Positions 38,935 through 51,813 of a stretch of DNA of 64,000 nucleotides are shown piece after piece. Numbering within the stretch: the stretch's first letter is position 1; every line of letters begins with the position of its first letter. This stretch comes from Begonia masoniana (Eukaryota; Streptophyta; Magnoliopsida; Cucurbitales; Begoniaceae). The stretch is taken from NCBI GenBank assembly GCA_022432975.1, contig CM039502.1, positions 21,291,228-21,355,227 of the forward strand. Reading direction: 5' to 3'. The notes under the pieces were generated by a model. That model was given only the letters and a program-made list of their open reading frames with translations. It was not told the origin of the DNA and made no database searches. A program made the translations under genes and the position numbers.

Positions 38935-41900
38935 ATGAAGCCTAACCGTCGATCTAAGCAAGCGAGTGAAGCAGATGGTTTGAGAATTTCTGTTTCAGAT
39001 GAGAACGACAAGAAACTGTACGAGAGAAAAGATCAAGAGCAGGAAAGTGAAAACGAAGCGCTTAAGGTTTTACGCTTTTCTACTAGTTCATAACAATTAA
39101 AATTCTGTTTAATCTGTTGTAAAGTGTGGACAGGTAGCCGTGTATCTTAATTTTTTTCTCGGACTATGTTCCTCACTCCTCATCTGAGCATGTTTGATTG
39201 TTTGAAAAACGTAGAAAGGACAAGACATGCTTCAATTTCGAAAATATAAGTCTAATGCTATGGCTTGATTCATAGGCGAAGGTTTTGAAAAATAGAATCG
39301 TTAGTGTGTTTCACCATCAATTCTGAGTCCGTCATTACCGTTATGCCTTATACTTATTGGAGTTTTCTTACCAGTATAATGGCTGGACTCACTTCACAGA
39401 TCTATTTAATTCATTTTTTTCTTATCAGTTTGATTCATATGTTTTTTTTACTTTCCACATGCTCTCCTAGACATCATGGATTTTGGCTTTCTCATTCTAC
39501 TATTTATGAAAATTTGCAGAAGGAAATTCAAGAACTGAAATACAGACTAGCTAGTGTCTCGTCCAGCTCAACAAATAATTTTCAAAAGTTGAAAGAAGAT
39601 TATCTTCAAAAGTTCAACGTCCTCGAAGATCAGGTGACTCTTGCCTAGTGTTCGACTACTTAGTAAAGAAATATAAAATACTGTTTGACAATCTTCTGCT
39701 CGTCCAGGCAGCGGTGTTGAAGAACAAACTGGATGCTCAGTCTCAATTCTCTAACCTAAAGAAAAAAATTGATGAACCTATGAAACAGCTGCAATATGAG
39801 ATTCAAAGTCTAAAAACCCAAAAGGTTCTACGTTCATATTCAATTACTGAATATATGGATACTTTACCCAGTTTTTTAACTTTTGATTCCTATATTACTA
39901 TCTCCGTTTTTGTATCAGGTTCAACTGCAATGTAAAATTAAGCTAGAGTCCGTGCAATTCAGATTATACAAGGCTTCAATGGAAAAAGAAGTTCTTCAGG
40001 TATAAACACTGCTCCTAATTTAAAAAGTGAAACTCCTTAAAAGTTCTTTAGATCTTTTTAAAACGAAGTATACATGTACTGATGATTGGAAAAACATAAA
40101 ATTAAAAGAAATGAAAAACCAACAAAGTAAGAGGAAACAAGAGACCCCAAATTATTGGGAACATTCCATTAGGAAGCAATCCATCAATTTGCTCAAGTCT
40201 TTTGACTACATAGAGGCTTAAATATGGGCAATTATATGGGAAAGATGTAGGTTTTGGTCGTTTGATGAGCTGAGGTCATATGTTTTTTAACAACCCATTT
40301 TTTGGTGGCTTGTCAAATTAGAAAGTTATGCAGTAGCGGATAGGAATAAAGAATTAAAGCAGAAGGGAGAGAGAGAGGGGGGAAGAAGAAGCTAATAGAA
40401 GAGAAGAAGTTTGGGGAGGGAAGAAGTGACAAAAAGGGAGATTGGAAGAGAAGGGAGAATCAGGAAAACTCATATTTATTTTATCATTCATTCATCTACT
40501 CATCCAATTACAATGCAAGTTTAAATAGGAAAATTCAACACTAGAAGTTTGAAAGATAAAGATACTAATGAACCATTAAACACATAACAGAAAACCACAT
40601 AATACTAAAAACTATAATAATAAATGACCATAATAGTAAATGATGTCCACATCAACTCTCCTGGGGCAAGAGAAACCACCCAGTCAAATTGAAGGAACCA
40701 TAGGTCGGTAGCTAATCAATCTCCTAACCATAAATTAAGCGGCTGAGCAATCTTCTGCGACGACTATAAACTCGTGAGACTGGAGGCTTGGTTCAAGAAT
40801 CTTTTTGAACTATCCTAGAATTTGGCAGAAAAAGATCCTGAAGACTCCGGAATAGCTCCAAAAGGTCTGGATCCAAATGCTGAAGTGTCTCTCTGGTAAT
40901 CCATATACAATCACTGTCTGGGCGATCTCTCCAACGGACAATGAAGCGCTGGACCTCACCTTCATTAGTGAATACAACATGTTCATCCAAAATAACATTA
41001 ATTTTATCCATTTGTGTTGTGACAGGAGGTGCTAGAGAGGCATGGTTAGCAGTTGTAGGATCAAAGTCGATGGACAAAGGTAAAAATGGATCATTTGATG
41101 GACAAAATGTTAAGATTTAAACCACCTGTAACGAACGATCAAGAAACCGAAAAAGAAAACGAGAAAATTATGGATACCGAATTTTACGTGGAAATCCTAA
41201 AAAGGAAAAAAACCATGGACAGAGGAGAGAATTACTAATATCAAATTCGATACAATGAGTTTTGCGACTCAAGTATCAATATATAAAAAAAACGTAAAAC
41301 CATAATATTGATATACGGGCCTAACCTGGCCCAACTGGAATTCGGGTCACACCAAATTCTAACAAATTCCACCTTGACACGAATTCCACATGAGAGATCC
41401 AACGGTCTACTCGGCCTAACCCAAAGCGAATTCAGAACACTGAACTCTGACAATCTCCACCTTCAAGGAAATTCCGACAAGGAAACAAATCTTCAAAACT
41501 CCATTAAAAATAAGCTCCTCTACACAAAGGCCCCAGATGGGTCAACTCAGCATCTGATACCGTTCAAATTTAAGCCCCACTTAAACTTGAAAGACTTACT
41601 TGAGAAGAAATCGTATCTCCTCCTCCGTGGTATGACTGAACTATCAGGGTTGTCGCAACGAACTGCATCTGACCATGTTGAAGACTCCACATAAGAATCG
41701 TTACCTTCGAACACATTCAATGCATAACATACAGTTTCATCATATCATCCCAGAGTTTTAACCTTCCACATGGTTCTGCCTTTGACGATATCATTCTGAT
41801 GTGAAACTGAAACTAGTGACTGAATATCTGTAATAGGCTGGCTCACCGGCTCTGATGTACCCTCAGATCCCAACCTGAATTTCATCTGAGAACCTGACTT

Positions 41901-44900
41901 CTTTTGAGTCTTCTCAACTTTTTTCTTAGAAGGTGAATTCAAAAACTTTACAGCCTTATTACCCACCATATTGACTGTGAAATCTGCGATCTCGCGTGCA
42001 TTACATATAATGAGGACCATTTTTCTCATCTCGTTATAATCAATGAACCTCTGGTAAGCTTCTATTTTCCATCACGAAAGGTGTCGCCAAACCCTTCGTC
42101 GTCAAGCTTGCCAGTCGAGATCAAATTCTTGCGGATATCGGGAATGTGCTTCACCTCTCAAAACCAAGGTGTTGCCGATGTTGGTCTCCAAACGCACATC
42201 TCCCATACCAATGGTTTTTGCAACGCCACCATTTTCCATCCTCACACTTCCAAAGTCTAAGAATGGGAGGAGTTAGTTCAAGTCCCGGCGAACTTTTGGT
42301 ATTCAACACAAAAATGAAATTCGGGTCACACTAAATTCTACACAAAAATGGCCTTTATAAGCTACCAGGTCTTCAACATTAAAAGTGGGATGATAACCAA
42401 AGTGTGGTGGAAGATCAACGATATAAGCATTTGAACTAATTCGTTTTAAAATTTTAAAAGGACCAACACTACGAGGTTGCAATTTAGAACTAGATCCGAA
42501 AGAACGCCGCTCAGGGAAAATCCGAACCATAACATAATCGCCAACATTAAATTCAACATTTCGTTTGTGTAAATCAGCTCGTAGTTTATACGATGCATTG
42601 CTAGCCTCTATTTGTTTATTGAGAGATATGCAAATCATGAAGATGTTGGGTAAAACTTTCAGCCGACATAGACACACTAGCATGCGGTGACATAGGGAGG
42701 AGGTCCACAACTTCAAAAGGACTCATGCCTAAGGATTGGTTTATAGAGCTATTATATGCAAGTTGAGCAGTGGGGAGAATTACATCCCAATTTCTAAGAT
42801 TTTCTTTAACCAAACATCTTAACAATTTACCAAGGCTTCGATTAACAACTTCAGTTTGGCCATCGGTTTGAGGATGATAAGTAGTAGACAATTTGAGAGT
42901 TGTGCTTACCATGTGCCAAAGGGTTCTCCAAAAGTGACTAGTGAAACGCACATCCCTATCCGAGACAATGGTTTTAGGGAGACCATATAATTTGACAATC
43001 TCATTAAAATATAAGCGAACTATCTTAAACGCATCAGACGTTTTATTACATGGGATAAAGTGAGCCATTTTCGAGAAACAATCAACAACTATTAAGATAG
43101 AGTCATATTTCTTTGGAGTGCGTGGTAGTCCAAGTATAAAGTCCATACTAACATTCTCCCAAGGACGATTGGGAATAGGGGGAGGTGTGTAAAGACCATT
43201 GTTTTGACGCCTTTGCTTAGTCATTTGACAAATTCTGCAAGCACTAACTATTTTGCTTACAACTTTCTTTAATTTAGGCCAGTAGAATTGACGTTCGACT
43301 TCTTCAATCTTTTTATCTCGCCCAAAGTGACCAGCTAATCTTCCTGCATGGATCTCCCAACTGATGAACTCTCGAACTGAAGTTTGGGGAATGCACAACT
43401 TGTTAGTTTTAAAAAGATAACCATCCTTCAGATGATAAACATTGTTTCCCCTCGCTTTCTCGTTTTTCAAGGTAAGAACAATATCTTTAAAATTAGGACA
43501 AGACTCATAATATTCTTTGGGTTTTTTGAAGCCTACGATTTTAGCACTCATGATGCTAAGTACAGATACACAACGACTTAGTGCATCAGCTGCTTGATTG
43601 TCCACACCCTTCCTGTGTTTCAATACAAATGAGTATGCTTGCAGGTACTCAATCCAACGACCATGACGAGAGTTCAGTCGTTTTTGAGAATTGAGATATT
43701 GTAAGGCTTCATGGTCTGAATAAATCACAAATTCTTGTGGTAACAAGTAGTGACGCCAATAGCGTAGGGCTTGTACGACTGCATATAATTCTCTGTCATA
43801 TGTTGAATAATGTTGTTTGACATCATTCAATTTTTCACTAAAATAAGCGACATGATGTCGCTCTTGGCTAAGAACGCCATAAATTCCCACTCCCAACGCG
43901 TCACACTCAACCTCAAAGACTTGAGAAAAGTTTGGAAGTCGCATGACCGGGGCCTCTGCCATTCAGATTTTAATAGTGCTGAAGGCTTTAGATGCAGCTG
44001 GTGTCCAACACAATTCACCCTTTTTTATACATTCAGTAACAAAAGTCATAATTGTATTGAATCCTTTGATGGAACGACGATAAAAGGTAGCTAACTCGTG
44101 AAAGCTTCGAACATCATTTAAGCTTTTAGGCTCAGGCCATTCAACAATTGCTTTAACCTTTATAGGATCCGGGGATACTCCTGTCGTAGAGACTATAAAA
44201 CCCAAAAAAGTGACACTCTCAGTAAAAAACGAACATTTCTTAACATTGGCGTAGAGACTAGATGCTCGAAGAGTAGAACAGATTTGATGGAGGTGATCTT
44301 GATGTTGTGCAATAGTTTGACTAAAAACAAGGATGTCATTGAAATAAACAACTAGGAATTTGCTTATAAAAGACCGAAAAGTATGAGTCATGACTCTCAT
44401 GAAATGCTTGGAGCATTGGTAAAGTCCAAATGGCATGACAAGCCACTCATAAAGGCCATCCTTTGTTTTGAAAGCATTTTTCCATTCGTCATCAGACGAA
44501 TCCTTATTTGATGATACCCGCTTCGAAGGTCAATTTTGGAAAAATCTTAACGTGAGTCATTAAGTCCAACAGATCATCAAGTCTAGGGATGGGGAAACAA
44601 TACTTTATAGTAATTTTGTTGATGACACGACTATCGATGCACATTCTCAAAGTGCCGTCTTTTTTTGGCGTCAGGAGGGCTGGAACTGCACAAGGGCTTA
44701 AACTCTCACGAATAAATTCTTTACTCAAAAGTTTGCTTACTTGTCTTTGTAGCTCACTATGCTCAGTGGGATTCATTCTGTAGTAAGGTAAGTTTGGAAG
44801 GGAAGCTCCTGAAGTGAACTCAATTTCATGTCGGAGATCTCGTAGTGGAGGTAGATGATCAGGGAGGTCTTCAGAAAAGACATCCTTATATGCATTAATG

Positions 44901-47900
44901 ATTGTTTGAGCTTTTGTGGAAGTTAAGGGTGGAGGTCTGGACAAACTCTCAACTACCATCAAACAAAGACGACTGAATCACTTTTAAGTGAACGTTCAAA
45001 TTCCGTAAGAGTAATAACATTTAGCCTTTTTTGTTCCACCATTTTTTTTGCCGGAGGGGACTCCACTGATTTTGGGTTCAGAGCTAAAGGGTTAAGGTGG
45101 ATTTTCTTTCCCTGGAATACAAAAGAACAAGAATTCCATTGACCATGAATAATGACATCCAAATCAAACAACCACGGACGACCAAGGATGATATGGCTAA
45201 TATCCATAGGGCTGACGTCACACCAGAGTTGTTCTTTATATTCAAGGAACTGAATGGATACCAAACAACGTTCATTTACTCAAATAGAGGAAGAATCAAT
45301 CCACGACACCTTATAAGGTCGAGGATGAGGTTCAGACTTCAATCCCAAACGTGTTACAGTTGTAACAGATACCACATTAACACAGCTACCGCTATCCACA
45401 ATGATCTTACAATCTTTTTCATTGATTTTAATATATGTATGAAAGATTGAATGACGACGCCAATCCTCAACGTCTTTTTAGGGTTAGGTAAGTGTATTAG
45501 CATATATATAGTTAGGATTAAACTATTTTAGTCAAATTGTAACTAACGTCTTTTCATTCTTTCATCATTACTTTTCTCTCTATACTTGTACAAGTGTATC
45601 AGGCTTTTTGAAATTCATTCAAGGAAAAACCATTTTCATCTGCCGCCTTCTTCCTCTGCTTCCTGCCCCTTCTTCTCCTTCCTCTTGATTCTGTGTGCTT
45701 GTAGATCTGCAACTTCATTATTCAACGTGGTATCAGAGCCCAGGTATGGCTTCATCCAGTACGACTGCTCCCTCCTCTCCCATTCCCTCTCCTACAGTCT
45801 CTAATCCCTCCCCCCTGCCTCCATTACCCACGGTAAACCAAACCTTGACAGTTAAACTAAATTCCTCGAATTACCTCGTCTGGAAGGCGCAGCTTCTCAA
45901 TGTCGTCATTGCAAACGGCATGGAACACCTTCTGGATCCCTCTTCTTCCCCACCTCCAAAATTTCTGGATGTCTCCTCCACACAAATCAGCCCCGAATAT
46001 ACTCTCTGGCAACGCTACAACAGGATTGTTATGAGCTGGATTTTTGCTTCCCTGTCCGAGGATCTCCTTCCCCAAATTGTCGCCTTCTCCACTGCCAGCG
46101 AAGTTTGGTCTGCTCTGGAACGACTCTTTGCTTCCTCTTCCCTGGCTCGCATCACGGATCTACGAAGCCGGTTGCACTCCCTCTCCAAAGATGGCCTCTC
46201 GGCCTCCAGTTATTCTCAGAAATTCACTGCTCTCTGCAATACGCTTGCGGCAGTCGGCGAGCCAGTTAGCTACAAGGACAAACTCATCTACTTCCTCAAC
46301 GGTCTGGGTAGCGAGTACAACCCATTCGTGACATCGGTTACCAATCGCGCTGATGAACCGTCGCTGGAAGAAGTCCAGAGCCAGCTCCAAAGTTTTGATT
46401 TTCGCCTGGAAAAACAAAACTCCGCCGTTCATATTCCGACGCCGGCCCAGATGCAGGCGCATTTCGTCTCTCAGCGCCCCCCTCGGCCGCCATGGATTTC
46501 TCCCTCGCACTCCTCTGCCCGCCCTCCCTTCGTGTCTGCTCAGTTTCAGCGTCCTTCAAGCTTTCCTCAGCAGGCCGGGCAGTGGCGGCCCAATCGACCC
46601 ACGCAGCCCAACCGTGTTCGCTGCCAAATATGCAACAAACCGGGCCACTCGGCCCTGAGGTGTTATCAGTTGTCTTCAGCCGCCCAGCAAGCCTCTTACC
46701 CAGCCCAAGCCCACTTTACCTATTTCTTACCCGAACCCCCCACCTCAGCCCAGTTCCCTTATCAATCCTTCCCTACCCGCCCAGAACCTTTCTCTCCCTC
46801 ACCCGACCCAACCCACCCAGACTCCCAATTCATCTCACCCGGCTTCTCCCCTGCTCCCAACCAGAACTCCCCCGGTCTTCTCCCGACCCCGTCTCTGTCG
46901 CCGGCGCACCCCTGGGTTCTAGATTCCGGCGCGACCCACCATTTCACGCCGGACCCTCATCTTCTCAGCCACCCTCAGTCTCTCTCCTCCCCGTCGCAAG
47001 TCGCCACTGCCGAAGGTAATCTTATACCCCTCTCTACTTTTGGTTCTGCATCTATTCCGGCCCGTGGCCGATCGCTCACCTTACCACAGGTTTATCACTC
47101 CCCTGCTTTGTCTCATAATCTCTTAAGCGTTTCTAAACTTTGTCAAGAGAATTCTGTGTTTGTTGAGTTTCACCAACATTCCTTTTTTGTTAAGGATCGG
47201 ATCACGGGCCAGACACTTCTCCATGGCTCTCTCAGTAACGGCCTGTATCACACTCCATCCGTTGTTCCCTGTTTGCTGCTCCAAGCTCGGTCCAACCCTG
47301 CCGTGCCTCCTTTGGAGAACTTTTGGCATCACCGATTGGGGCATCCTTCCTCCTCGGTGATGCAACAGGTTCTTCGAACCTGTAATTTGTCTGTTAACCC
47401 TCAAACCCCATCTTTTTGTACTCCTTGCCAAATGAGCAAGAGCCATAAGCTTCCGTTTCCTATCTCTCAATCTCGTGCAAACTTTCCTTTTGATATTGTA
47501 CATTCGGATGTTTGGGGTCCGTCTCCTGTAAATCAATTACTGGTGTTAGATATTTTGTTTTATTTGTGGATGATTGTACACGCTTCACTTGGCTTTTCCC
47601 TTTAAAATTAAAAAGTGATGTGTATTCCACCTTTGCTCATTTCTATCAGTTTGTCAAAACTCAGTTCAATACGAAAATCAAAACTATTCAATCCGATTGG
47701 GGCGGTGAATTTCAGGCTCTCACGCCTCTCTTCACCTCTCTTGGCATTCACCACCGCGTCTCTTGTCCTTATACTCCTAATCAAAATGGAAGAGCTGAAC
47801 GTAAAAACCGTCATGTCGTTGAGACGGGCCTCGCCCTTCTTTTTCATTCTTCCGTTCCTCTCCGTTTCTGGCCTTACGCTTTCATCCATGCTGCCACCTT

Positions 47901-50900
47901 AATCAATCTACTTCCCACTCCTGTCCTTCAACATACATCACCCTATGAATCTCTCTTCCATAAAGTTCCTGATTACTTGTCATTGCGTGTTTTTGGCTGC
48001 CTGTGCTTCCCACTTCTTCGCCCGTTCAATCGGCACAAACTCCAACCTCGTTCTCGCCCATGTGTCTTTCTTGGTCCTAGTCTCCACCACAAAGGTTCTC
48101 TCTGTCTTGACCCCGAGTCTAGTAAAATCTATATCTCCCGTCATGTTACTTTTGTCGAGTCCCAATTTCCCTTTGCCTCCATTGCCGATCCTATTTCCAT
48201 TCCTTCACCTTTCGAACTCTCTATTCCTTACGTCTCTCATCCATCTCCTTCCCCTGTCACTACATCCGCCCCCTCTCCCTCCCTCCCTCTTATACCAGTT
48301 TCCTCCCCTTCCCCTGGCATTGACCCTTCTCCTCTTTCTCCCTTAACCTACCCCGTCCTGCCTTCCTCCCCTCCACCCGTTGCAATGCCTCTCCCACTCC
48401 CCCCACCTTCCAATTCCCACCCAATGACCACCAGAGCCAAAGCCGGTGTCTTTAAGCCCAAAGCCCTCCTTCTTGAGCCTGCCATCGAACCCCGAACCTT
48501 TAACCAAGCTGCCAAATCTCCCCATTGGCTTGCTGCTATGCGTGAGGAATTTTCTGCCCTCCAGCAAACACACACTTGGACCTTGGTTTCCCCTCCATAC
48601 GATGCCAAAATTATCGGCTGCAAGTGGGTCTTCAAAACGAAGTTAAATCCCGATGGCACGATCTCTCGGTATAAGGCCCGTCTTGTTGCCAAAGGTTATG
48701 ATCAAACTGAAGGCATTGATTATGATGAGACCTTCAGCCCAGTGGTCAAACCTACTTCTGTTCGCCTTGTGCTCGCTTTAGCTGTGTCTTCTCAGTGGCC
48801 TCTTAAACAACTTGACATCAGCAATGCTTTTCTTCACGGTGACCTCACTGAGAGGGTCTACATGCAACAACCTCCTGGGTTTGTTGATTCCTCCTCTCCG
48901 TCAGCTGTCTGCTTATTACATAAAGCTCTCTATGGCCTCAAGCAATCTCCGCGAGCCTGGTACTTCAAACTTCACACTGCTTTAATCCGTTGGGGTTTTT
49001 CCGCATCACGATCTGATTCATCCCTTTTTATACGACGGACATCATCCTCTGTTATTATTATGCTCGTGTATGTGGATGATATTATTTTGACAGGTGACTC
49101 CCCGTCCTTGTTAGAGGAGCTTCTCCACTATTTGCATTCTCAGTTCCGTGTTCGGGATCTCGGGCCTCTATCGCATTTCCTGGGTATTTCTGTCACTCAG
49201 ACCTCGGCTGCTATGCATCTTTCTCAGTCTCGATATGTCATGGACCTTCTCCACCGTGCCAATATGGCCTCCTGCAAACCAGTTCCGACTCCAATGGTGG
49301 CTGGCCCAGTCCTCTCTTTACAGTCTGGCACCCCTCTTTCGGATGGTTTTCTATATCGCAGTCTTGTTGGTGGTTTGCAATATTGTTGTCTCACTCGTCC
49401 GGATATCGCCTTTGCAGTCAACAAAGTCTCACAGTTTATGCATGCACCATCTGATGCTCATTGGCAGGCCGTCAAGCGCATCTTGCGCTACCTTAAGGGT
49501 ACACTCTCTCTCGGTATCTCTTTTCGGTCCTCTGCCCCTGCTCACTTAACTTGCTATACTGATGCTGATTGGGCTTCTTGTCCCGATGACCGCAAGAGCA
49601 CCAGTGGGTTCTGTATCTTTCTCGGTTCAAATCTCGTGTCCTGGTCCTCCACTAAACAGAAAGTTGTCTCTCGTTCCAGCACGGAATCAGAGTACCGCAG
49701 TGTTGCCAACGGTGCAGCCGAGATCCTCTGGATACAGTCACTCTTACAGGAACTAGGTATTACTCTCTCCGGCCCACCTCTCATCCTCTGTGACAATCTC
49801 AGCGCTACTTATTTGGCGTCTAATCCTGTCCTGCACTCCAAATCCAAACATGTGGAGATCGACTATCACTTCGTTCGCGAAAAGGTGCTCCAAAAGCGGT
49901 TGTTGGTCAAGTTCACTCCTTCGGAAGATCAATTGGCCGACGCTCTCACCAAACCTTTACCTCCGGCCTTGTTCCACAATTTTCTTTCCAAGATCTTCAG
50001 CTGCCCGCCTTGATCTTGAGGGGGGGTATTAGCATATATATAGTTAGGATTAAACTATTTTAGTCAAATTGTAACTAACGTCTTTTCATTCTTTCATCAT
50101 TACTTTTCTCTCTATACTTGTACAAGTGTATCAGGCTTTTTGAAATTCATTCAAGGAAAAACCATTTTCATCTGCCGCCTTCTTCCTCTGCTTCCTGCCC
50201 CTTCTTCTCCTTCCTCTTGATTCTGTGTGCTTGTAGATCTGCAACTTCATTATTCAACGAAGTGTACATCTCACAAACTTAATCGGGGAGAGACAAAATG
50301 GGTAGGCTGTGTTCAGATACAGCCTACAAAGTTTTCATCATCTAAATCCTCAAACTCCTCAAGGTTAGGTTCATAAATATGTTCTTCACTTGTCTCTCCA
50401 ATTGTATTTTCACTTTCTTGCAGAATTAGGTTCCGGCTAGGGCAATTAGAGGAAATGTGACCGAAACTTTACAATTGAAACATTGTAATCGTGAAGAATT
50501 TCGTGAAATGTTTACACTTTTCTCTTTGTTTTCTCTCACCAAAAGGGTATTCCCAGGAGAAACTTAGAAGCGATAGGGGTCGGGACTGGGGAACTTCTAA
50601 CATCATAACGCTTGCCATACGGCAATTTCATAATCAACTTATAGTCTCGAACTAAGGAATATGCGTGATCAAGGGTGTTGACGCCTCGAAGGATAAGTTC
50701 GCGTCTAAGGTCATCTCTTAAACCTTGTCGAAACCTGTTCAAAGTCATGGCCTTATCTTCGACAATCTTTAAGAGTATATCTTATTGTCTCTTAAATTAA
50801 CCTATGTGTACAGATTGCATATCTAGAAATCTGTTTAGGTTTTTCTATTGTTATAGTCATGCTGGAAGTCTTTAAAGTAACTGTAAATTTGTTTGGGATA

Positions 50901-51773
50901 TTTGCGTTATATTATATACTAGGTACTACTTATGGTGTTTTTTTTCTTATATCACGTAAACTTTATTTGTGTGATTCAATTGTATGTGTTTGTGTGAATC
51001 AATTGTATCTGGTTGTGCAAAGTAAATTAATACTATTGCAATATTTCCTTGCATTACCAGCTTAAAAAAGAAAGACGGAAGATTCAATATGAGATGCATA
51101 AACACCAAGCTTCAACCCACAGATTAAAGATGGTAAGTGCTTGTTTATGTCAGCAATATGTGTATATTAATCAATCATGTGGGGCTTGCAAAATAATTCA
51201 CTTATTTATTATGTAATCAAGGTTTTGCAGCGAAAGACCGAAGAAGCTTCCTTTGCTACCAAACGGCTGAGAGAGCTGATAGAATCAAGAAAGACTTCTT
51301 CACATAGAAAATCAGGTTAAGAGAGGCTACATTTTAATAGTTTTTTTCTTATTTGCATAAAATGTGTATCTGAGTTTTTTTTACCTTTTGATTTATCTTA
51401 TTTAGGTGCTGGAAACAACAAAATTTCAGATGTTCAGGTAAATTTTGACTTGATTTGCAGACTAAGCAGTTTTTATGTGTTGCTGCATATAAAATGAGCA
51501 TTTATAACTATATAGGCATTTGGAGGGTGATAAAAAAAAATCTTTAGAATGCTTTCATTCAATAATGAGCACTTGCATGTTAATATGGGGTTTTCATTAC
51601 AAACAAACTTCAATGTATTATAGTCGTTATTTGTGACGAGCATTTTGCTGAAAAATTTGATGGTTGTCAAATATTGTTCGTGGACACCAATCTGAATCTA
51701 CGTGATACTTGTGAAAATGTCATTCTACAAGAAAAGTACTGCCAAGTATGCATCCAATAACCTTCAGTAACAC

Positions 51774-51813
<40 letters not shown>

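Larger units (their letters stand above)
45495..50259 (+). mobile_element. Complete young Ty1/copia retrotransposon (4,765 bp)
   Basis: It has two 233-bp LTRs that look identical by eye, a 5-bp target duplication (AAGTG), a primer binding site next to the left LTR, a polypurine tract next to the right one, and nearly intact gag-pol. It inserted into the chromovirus in intron 4, in the sense direction of the kinesin-tail gene. Short LTRs and compact size suggest the Ale/Retrofit lineage (inference). The LTR ends are TATT...AACG rather than TG...CA. Confidence 0.96.
40281..50757 (-). mobile_element. Chromovirus in kinesin-tail intron 4, host of two later insertions
   Basis: Minus-strand order from right to left is gag (50,270-50,757), protease (about 45,264-45,480), reverse transcriptase, RNase H, integrase, chromodomain, 3' LTR. 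The right end is truncated inside gag, so the 5' LTR is missing. A copia fragment (41,127-42,341) and a complete copia element (45,495-50,259) interrupt it. It lies antisense to the host gene. Lineage is chromovirus by chromodomain; CRM- or Reina-like placement was not resolved. Confidence 0.85.

Noticed and set aside
46044..49796. Several reading frames of 60-175 codons in other frames and on the opposite strand of the copia element
   Set aside because: They are shadows of the C-rich gag-pol coding sequence; none has a family motif.
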